11,033 nt of DNA from CAVZLD01 sp964522605 (lineage in GTDB: Bacteria; Planctomycetota; Planctomycetia; Pirellulales; Pirellulaceae): contig CAZFWV010000232.1 of assembly GCA_964522605.1 (NCBI GenBank), forward strand, positions 1 through 11,033, given 5' to 3'. The stretch's first letter is position 1. Every line of letters starts with the position of its first letter. Both the position numbers and the translations under genes were made by a program. Below, one piece after another: positions 6,865 to 11,033 of the stretch. The notes below the pieces were generated by a model. The model made no database searches and was not told the origin of the DNA. It saw only the letters and a program-made list of their open reading frames with translations.

Positions 6865-6899
6865 TTCCGCGGCCAATGCTCCCTGTACTTCTCGCGGAA
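6865..6899 (-). other. Weak hairpin downstream of DUF6807 gene
   Basis: TTCCGCG (6865-6871) and CGCGGAA (6893-6899) can pair over 7 bp around a 21-nt loop, 25 nt beyond the stop codon at 6924 in the direction of transcription. No U-run follows, so this is at most a 3'-end stabilising structure. Another TTCCGCG copy lies at 6855-6861. Confidence 0.3.
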
Positions 6900-6923
6900 A
6901 TGCGCATCACGCCCCGCCTCGGC

Positions 6924-7883
6924 CTACTCCGCGGCAAAGGCCGTGTACCACTGCTCGATCTGTGCCGGATCCGCCTCGCCGGCGTGAAAGACGAATCGGT
7001 ATCGAAACCGCAACGACTCGCCTGCCGGAACCGTGTAGGATCCATCATTTCCCGCACCCACGAAATCCGACAAGCCGAACGGATTCGCGGCGAACAACCC
7101 GTACGTTCGCGCATGCCAGTAGGTCGGATGACGCAGGTTCTGGGGATGATCAAAGAAGGCAATGCCCACTGGGTGTCCGTCGATCTTCCCCGAATAGTCC
7201 ACCCATTTCGCACGCTTTCCCCAGACCGTTCCGCCACGCACTCCTTCGCTGTTGACGGCGGATCCGTTGGCTGTCGTGACTCCCCGACGCTCGTCGTTAT
7301 CCAACCGCAGGTTTGGATGCACGCGCAGACCCATCGTGCCTTCCTTTGTATCGCCGATTCGAAGCTCGGACGGATCCGCATGCAGCGTTTCGTCCCAATC
7401 GATCATCCGTAGCCCGTCCTCCGCCTGAAACGTCAATTTGACCGTCTCGCGACCGACAAGCTTGCCATCGCGATCGAGCAGTTTGTTGGCGAGTGTGATG
7501 GAAGGATGCTGCGGATTGGAATCGACGGCGACAACCTGATCATTCACGATCTTGCCGCGTTCGTCCCAAAAGCTGACGCCATTGATGTCTCCGTGGGCAA
7601 ACCACATCGACTTATGGTGAGGGTGATCGTTGGCCTCGCCCGCGACATCCTTGCGCATCGGATAGTTGCGCGTCATGGGTATCTGCCCGGGACCGAGGAT
7701 GGGATAAACGATCGGCTTGTCGTACGTCTGATAGTCCACCTCGGCGAATAACTCGTCATCCACCAGGATGCGAAACTTGCCGTCCAGCGGTTCGACCTTC
7801 AGAGCGACCTCGGCCAACCCGTTTGAGGCCGCCCACGAAACTAGAAAGAAACACGCCAGCGCCCCTCGAATTCGTTTTCCCAT
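6924..7883 (-). CDS. Secreted DUF6807 (PmoA-like) family protein
   Basis: Encodes 319 aa. ATG 7883 is chosen because a purine-rich GGAGAGAGG lies 5 nt upstream and a clean signal peptide follows (MGKRIRG, hydrophobic 8-18, cleavage near GLA, 22-24). The open frame extends 83 codons further, but those are Arg/Ser-rich and not protein-like. Family landmarks are DHPHHKSMWFAHGDINGVSFW (86-106, given here as its known pattern of clustered His and Trp), GLRVHP (185-190), WVDYSG (227-232), FFDHP (243-247) and WHARTYGLFAANPFG (256-270). The family was once labelled methane oxygenase PmoA, but that label has no enzymatic support here; the true role is unknown to me. It is common in planctomycetes, often near sugar-catabolism genes (from memory). 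Likely periplasmic, monocistronic, and divergent from the htrA operon. Confidence 0.9.
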   Translation of the reverse strand: MGKRIRGALACFFLVSWAASNGLAEVALKVEPLDGKFRILVDDELFAEVDYQTYDKPIVYPILGPGQIPMTRNYPMRKDVAGEANDHPHHKSMWFAHGDINGVSFWDERGKIVNDQVVAVDSNPQHPSITLANKLLDRDGKLVGRETVKLTFQAEDGLRMIDWDETLHADPSELRIGDTKEGTMGLRVHPNLRLDNDERRGVTTANGSAVNSEGVRGGTVWGKRAKWVDYSGKIDGHPVGIAFFDHPQNLRHPTYWHARTYGLFAANPFGLSDFVGAGNDGSYTVPAGESLRFRYRFVFHAGEADPAQIEQWYTAFAAE

Positions 7884-7903
7884 GGTTGCCTCTCTCCTCA
7901 TTC

Positions 7904-7913
7904 TTGACGTCAA
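7904..7913. promoter_or_regulatory. Perfect palindrome TTGACGTCAA
   Basis: A 10-bp perfect palindrome centred about 25 bp upstream of the DUF6807 start, next to its ribosome site. Its position could suit an operator or leader structure for that gene. A related GACGTC core occurs inside the palindrome at 8205-8222 on the htrA side of the same divergent gap. Short enough to be chance. Confidence 0.25.
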
Positions 7914-8039
7914 CTCACTCGACCATCGGGGATCTGGATCGGTTCGTCGACCGCCGTGGGCCGCGATCACCGTCCACATCTTGGCGCGAAACCGTCCCCG
8001 ATTCAGTGGCGTCAGGCCGATGCCGTCCGCGCTCGGTTC

Positions 8040-8063
8040 GCTCGTGGTCGTCGAATCACGAGC
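8040..8063. promoter_or_regulatory. Inverted repeat upstream of the htrA -10 box
   Basis: GCTCGTG (8040-8046) and CACGAGC (8057-8063) form a perfect 7-bp inverted repeat with a 10-nt spacer, about 40 bp upstream of the TATAAT at 8102. Position and geometry fit a regulator site, but no regulator can be named. Confidence 0.35.
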
Positions 8064-8101
8064 CGATCGGTTTCCAGTGTACCGCCCTGGGACTGAATGT
8101 C

Positions 8102-8107
8102 TATAAT
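8102..8107 (+). promoter_or_regulatory. Candidate -10 box for htrA operon
   Basis: A perfect TATAAT lies 148 nt upstream of the htrA start in an otherwise GC-rich gap. No good -35 box occurs at 16-18 bp spacing, so the promoter may depend on an activator or be a chance match. I saw no convincing sigmaE-like or sigma32-like element and no CIRCE repeat. The rest of the 7884-8255 gap holds the palindromes listed separately and no gene. Confidence 0.45.
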
Positions 8108-8204
8108 GACCTAACTTGCTGCGTCGCCTCACCTTTCCGCGACCAGCCTGCGTAGCTTTCCCGGTCGTCTGTGCGGGGTGCTCTCGATCCCCGGTGAGGG
8201 CGAC

Positions 8205-8222
8205 TTCTGACCGACGTCAGAA
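8205..8222 (+). promoter_or_regulatory. Perfect hairpin in htrA leader
   Basis: TTCTGAC (8205-8211) and GTCAGAA (8216-8222) form a perfect 7-bp stem with a 4-nt loop, ending 33 nt before the htrA ATG and about 14 nt before its GGAGGAG. It could be an RNA element in the leader or a DNA operator. There is no T-run, so it is not a terminator. Confidence 0.4.
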
Positions 8223-8255
8223 AACGGAATCCAAGTCGGAGGAGAAGCCAAAGTC

Positions 8256-9740
8256 ATGTTTCGAATTTCACACGTTGTTCTGGGGGCGGCTTTCTTGGCC
8301 GCCGGGTGGTTCCATTCGGCTTCTGGGCAGCAACTCGCCCCGCGAGCCGCCAGCGACTCATCGGCCGTCAATCAGGCAGAAAGCCTATCGAGTGCGTTTC
8401 GCAGTGCTGCCAACACGGTGCTGCCCACCGTCGTTACGATTCGATCGCGGGTCACTCCCCGTTCGATGCCCCGCGGTCAGATGCGTGAGAACCCGTTTCG
8501 CGGAACACCCTTCGAGGATTTCTTCGATCCCGATTCGGGCTTTGGGGTTCCGTTTGACCAGTACATGCCGCGGCGCGAAGGAACTGGATCGGGCGTCATT
8601 ATCAGTGCGGACGGGCTGATACTGACGAACAACCATGTGGTGACGGAAGCCGATACCGTGGTGGTCGTCCTGCCCGATGGTCGGGAGTTTACGGCAGAAG
8701 ACATCCGCACCGACCCGGCGACCGACATTGCGGTACTGCGGGTCAAGAGTTCTGAGCGACTGCCCGCTGCCCGGCTGGGCGATTCCGATGCCCTGCAGAT
8801 CGGTGACTGGGTGCTGGCGGTCGGCAATCCATTCGAACTGGAATCTTCGGTGAGCGCAGGGATCATCAGCGCTAAGGGGCGCTCCTTGGGTTCGGCCGAG
8901 CGCGCGAGTTTTCTGCAGACGGATGCGGCGATCAACCCGGGCAACTCGGGCGGTCCGCTCGTCAATCTGCGCGGTGAGGTCGTCGGCGTCAACACCGCGA
9001 TTGCTTCATCCAGTGGCGGTTATCAGGGAATTGGCTTCGCCATCCCGATCAATCTGACCAAGTGGGTCATTGATCAGCTCGTCTCGAAAGGGACGGTCAG
9101 CCGCGCCTGGCTCGGCGTCGGTATTGCTTCGTTAACGCAAGAGACGGCAGAAACGCTCGGGCTGGATCCCCGCTCTACCGGCGTCGTTGTTCGTCAAGTG
9201 GGCGAAGAAACACCGGCTGAGCGAGCGGGTGTGCGCCCGGGTGACGTGATTACCCACTTTGCGGGAAAACCGGTCGCCGGGCCGACCGAATTGCAGCGCG
9301 CTGTCGAACAGGCACCGCTGAATTCGCAGCAGGAGCTGAAGGTCATCCGACGCGGCGAACCGCTATCGCTGACCGTCACCACGGAGCCGCTGCCGGACAA
9401 CGGCAGCAGTGCGAACGCGCGCCGCCCGATGCGAGAGGGCGGTGAATCCGCGATGGACGAGGAACTTGGACTCCAGTTGGCCGACATCAATGCGGAAATG
9501 GCGGAGCGGCTGAACCTGGATCCGATGGACCGTGGTGCCCTCGTGATTCGCTCCACCGGAATCGCGCGAGAAAGTGGGCTCGTTCGCGGGATGCTGATCA
9601 TTCAAGTCGACGATCAGCCGGTTAGCTCGGTCGCCGAGTTCCAGGAGGCGATCAAGGATAAGTCGCTGGACAAGGGGATCCCTTTGAATGTCAAGGTGCC
9701 CGGCGTAGGAGTGCAGTTCCTGATTCTGAAGCGGCGTTGA
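8256..9740 (+). CDS. htrA: HtrA/DegP-type periplasmic serine protease
   Basis: Encodes 494 aa. A signal peptide (hydrophobic 7-18, cleavage near SASGQ, 21-25) sends it to the periplasm. The trypsin-like domain carries the full triad: His127 in TNNHVV, Asp157 in TDIAVL and Ser231 in GNSGGPL, so it should be active. A Phe/Pro-rich segment at about 66-108, like the LA-loop region of DegP, precedes the GTGSGVII strand. Two PDZ domains follow (about 284-376 and 402-490), linked by a Ser/Arg-rich stretch at 380-400. The length (494) is close to DegP (474). Members degrade or hold misfolded envelope proteins and form oligomers. The start has GGAGGAG 11 nt upstream. It is the first gene of a run with hsp20 (48 nt downstream) and lon, and no terminator intervenes. 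DegP versus DegQ assignment is not decidable here. Confidence 0.95.
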   Translation: MFRISHVVLGAAFLAAGWFHSASGQQLAPRAASDSSAVNQAESLSSAFRSAANTVLPTVVTIRSRVTPRSMPRGQMRENPFRGTPFEDFFDPDSGFGVPFDQYMPRREGTGSGVIISADGLILTNNHVVTEADTVVVVLPDGREFTAEDIRTDPATDIAVLRVKSSERLPAARLGDSDALQIGDWVLAVGNPFELESSVSAGIISAKGRSLGSAERASFLQTDAAINPGNSGGPLVNLRGEVVGVNTAIASSSGGYQGIGFAIPINLTKWVIDQLVSKGTVSRAWLGVGIASLTQETAETLGLDPRSTGVVVRQVGEETPAERAGVRPGDVITHFAGKPVAGPTELQRAVEQAPLNSQQELKVIRRGEPLSLTVTTEPLPDNGSSANARRPMREGGESAMDEELGLQLADINAEMAERLNLDPMDRGALVIRSTGIARESGLVRGMLIIQVDDQPVSSVAEFQEAIKDKSLDKGIPLNVKVPGVGVQFLILKRR

Positions 9741-9788
9741 TCGCGGATCGATTCCACCGATCGCAAGGGCCCAGTGTAGGAGTGTCCC

Positions 9789-10160
9789 ATGGAAAAGAAC
9801 CTCCGACGGATGATGCAGTCCTTCTTCGACACCGCCACGGAGACCTATGGGAACACGTGCTGGTGCCCTTCGGCGGATATCTACCGAGGCCGCAATGGAT
9901 GGCTCATTAAGTTCGATCTGGCCGGCGTGCAGGCGGACGATATCCGCTTGCACGCGGAAGGTCGGCGGATCATCGTCGAAGGCGTACGACGAGACTACTC
10001 GGTGCTCGATGATCAACAAGCCTACTCGATGGAGATTTCCTACAACCGCTTTCGGCGGTCGTTGGAATTGCCGTGTGAACTGCAGGACTGCGAAGTCCGC
10101 AGTGAATATCGCGACGGAATGTTCCTCGTCCTGATTACTCCGCGGGGTGCGCGTCCATGA
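9789..10160 (+). CDS. Small heat shock protein, Hsp20/alpha-crystallin family
   Basis: Encodes 123 aa, a cytosolic ATP-independent holding chaperone by family. Start ATG 9789 has AGGAG (9778-9782) 6 nt upstream. The alpha-crystallin domain spans about 27-117: PSADIYRGRNGWLIKFDLAGV (27-47, pattern P-x-x-D-I-Y then D-L-A-G), DDIRLHAEGRRIIVEG (50-65), and the strand FRRSLELP (88-95). The N-terminal arm is short (about 25 residues), and the tail TPRGARP lacks the usual I-x-I/V motif used for dimer-to-oligomer assembly. Four cysteines are present (24, 26, 96, 101), unusual for this family. The gene follows htrA by 48 nt, and its TGA overlaps the ATG of lon, so its translation is probably coupled to Lon. 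A role in passing unfolded substrates to Lon is inference. Confidence 0.92.
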   Translation: MEKNLRRMMQSFFDTATETYGNTCWCPSADIYRGRNGWLIKFDLAGVQADDIRLHAEGRRIIVEGVRRDYSVLDDQQAYSMEISYNRFRRSLELPCELQDCEVRSEYRDGMFLVLITPRGARP

Positions 10161-11033
10161 GCCAGGAAACGAAACCCCGCCGACTACCGGTTCTGCCGCT
10201 GAAGAACACGGTGCTCTTCCCCCACCAGATGCTGCCCCTGGTGGTCGGACGTCCCACGTCGCTGGCGGCGGTGGAGGCTGCACTTTCGACGGAAGACAAG
10301 ACGCTGGTTGTCGTCTCGCAGAAGGATGATGAGCTGGAAGACCCTGCGTTCGAAGATCTTTTCCCGATCGGTACTTTGGCAGTCATTAAGAAAATGGCAC
10401 GCGCCGATCAGGTGATTCAGATCATCGTGCAAGGCATTGAGCGAGTGTCCCTGGCGAAAGATGATCAGTCTGTGTCCTACCTGCAGGCACGCGTCGAATC
10501 GATTCCGTCCCCCGACGATTGGGATACGGAAATCGAAGCGCTCCATCGGGAAGTGCTCGAACTGGCACGTCGAATCCTCGAAACGGTGAATCCCCAGGCC
10601 CAATCAGCACTCAGCCAGATGATCGAGCAGGTCGAGACGCCTCTGCAACAGGTCTATGTGTTGAGCAGCCTGTTGTCGCTGAAGCTGGCGGACGAACAGA
10701 AGCTGCTGGGCGCAACGAGTCAGGCCGAGGCGCTGCGTCTGGTCCACGATTTCCTCGTGCACGAAGTCCGCGTCCTCGAGGTTCGGCAGAAGATCGCCAG
10801 CCAGGCTCAATCGGAGCTGACACGAGAACAACGCGAATACTTGCTGCGCAAGCAACTGAACGCAATTCAGGAAGAACTCGGCGACAAGAGTCCGGAGCAG
10901 GCGGACGTGGAAGAATTGCGAAAACAGTTAGAGGAAGCGCAACTGCCGGAGGAGGCACAGAAAGAGGCGGATCGCGAGCTGAAACGCCTCGAGCGTCTGC
11001 CCGCCGCCGCGCCCGATTATCAAGTCACGCGGA
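10157..11033 (+). CDS. lon: Lon ATP-dependent protease, N-terminal part
   Basis: Partial gene: 292 codons, then cut by the window end. Lon is a cytosolic AAA+ protease that unfolds and degrades damaged and regulatory proteins. The visible part is the substrate-recognition LON domain (about 10-205), opening with LPVLPLKNTVLFPHQMLPLVV, pattern L-P-L-x-x-x-V-x-F-P. The helical region before the ATPase follows: EYLLRKQLNAIQEELGD (227-243), an acidic/Gln-rich coiled coil (245-280) and LERLPAAAPDYQVTR (278-292), matching Lon LER-M-x-x-x-x-P-E. Walker A and the Ser-Lys dyad lie beyond the window. The ATG is at 10157, overlapping the hsp20 stop (ATGA); the ribosome site is weak, which fits coupling to hsp20 translation. 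No stop or frameshift is seen in the visible part. Confidence 0.96.
   Translation, partial: MSQETKPRRLPVLPLKNTVLFPHQMLPLVVGRPTSLAAVEAALSTEDKTLVVVSQKDDELEDPAFEDLFPIGTLAVIKKMARADQVIQIIVQGIERVSLAKDDQSVSYLQARVESIPSPDDWDTEIEALHREVLELARRILETVNPQAQSALSQMIEQVETPLQQVYVLSSLLSLKLADEQKLLGATSQAEALRLVHDFLVHEVRVLEVRQKIASQAQSELTREQREYLLRKQLNAIQEELGDKSPEQADVEELRKQLEEAQLPEEAQKEADRELKRLERLPAAAPDYQVTR

Noticed and set aside
6261..7412. Long plus-strand open frame (383 codons) across the permease start, the intergenic gap and the DUF6807 gene
   Set aside because: It is antisense to two well-supported genes, has no signal of a known domain, is Arg-rich in the manner of out-of-frame GC-rich DNA, and lacks a ribosome site.
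7884..8132. N-terminal extension of the DUF6807 gene to a start at 8132
   Set aside because: The added 83 residues are Arg/Ser-rich and would bury the signal peptide, and ATG 7883 has a good ribosome site.
9741..9788. Possible promoter or terminator between htrA and hsp20
   Set aside because: The 48 bp hold only the hsp20 ribosome site and weak GATCG repeats; there is no T-run and no -35/-10 pair.

Overview
The window is a GC-rich, gene-dense stretch of a bacterial chromosome, most likely from the Planctomycetota, possibly a Pirellulales-type member. That assignment is inference. It rests on the gene content: a DUF6807 ("PmoA-like") secreted protein, a short neutral-ceramidase-family protein, a NupG-type symporter, a TPR lipoprotein, and a small secreted protein of a kind I associate with this phylum. 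No rRNA or marker gene is present to confirm it.

Layout. Positions 1-390 are non-coding and open with a 7-bp tandem repeat, followed by a second, degenerate heptamer block of inverted sense. At 419-970 (+) lies a small secreted protein of unknown function, closed by a textbook intrinsic terminator (996-1032). A 387-bp gap with two hairpins follows, then a TPR lipoprotein (1358-2515, +). This converges, with only 8 bp between stop codons, on a three-gene minus-strand operon. In transcription order the operon is a nucleoside:H+ symporter-like MFS permease (6361-5129), a secreted neutral-ceramidase-family hydrolase (5096-3627) and a CaCA-type Na+/Ca2+ antiporter (3630-2524). The last two genes overlap by ATGA. 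A good sigma70-like promoter for this operon lies at 6473-6501.

Positions 6502-6923 hold no convincing gene but contain a 28-bp imperfect palindrome (6653-6730). Next is the secreted DUF6807 protein (7883-6924, minus). It diverges across a 372-bp gap from a plus-strand proteostasis operon: a periplasmic HtrA/Deg protease with two PDZ domains (8256-9740), a small Hsp20 chaperone (9789-10160) and the N-terminal third or so of Lon protease (10157 to the window edge). hsp20 and lon overlap by ATGA.

How the genes work together. The right end looks like a stress or quality-control unit that joins envelope proteolysis (HtrA) to cytosolic holding (Hsp20) and ATP-dependent degradation (Lon). The middle operon pairs an importer with an exported hydrolase and an ion exchanger, which suggests uptake or processing of an external substrate; the substrate is not readable from sequence. 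Several genes appear to start at GTG, or well inside the longest open frame; starts were chosen from Shine-Dalgarno spacing and signal peptides. I see no CRISPR, phage, transposase, tRNA or rRNA.
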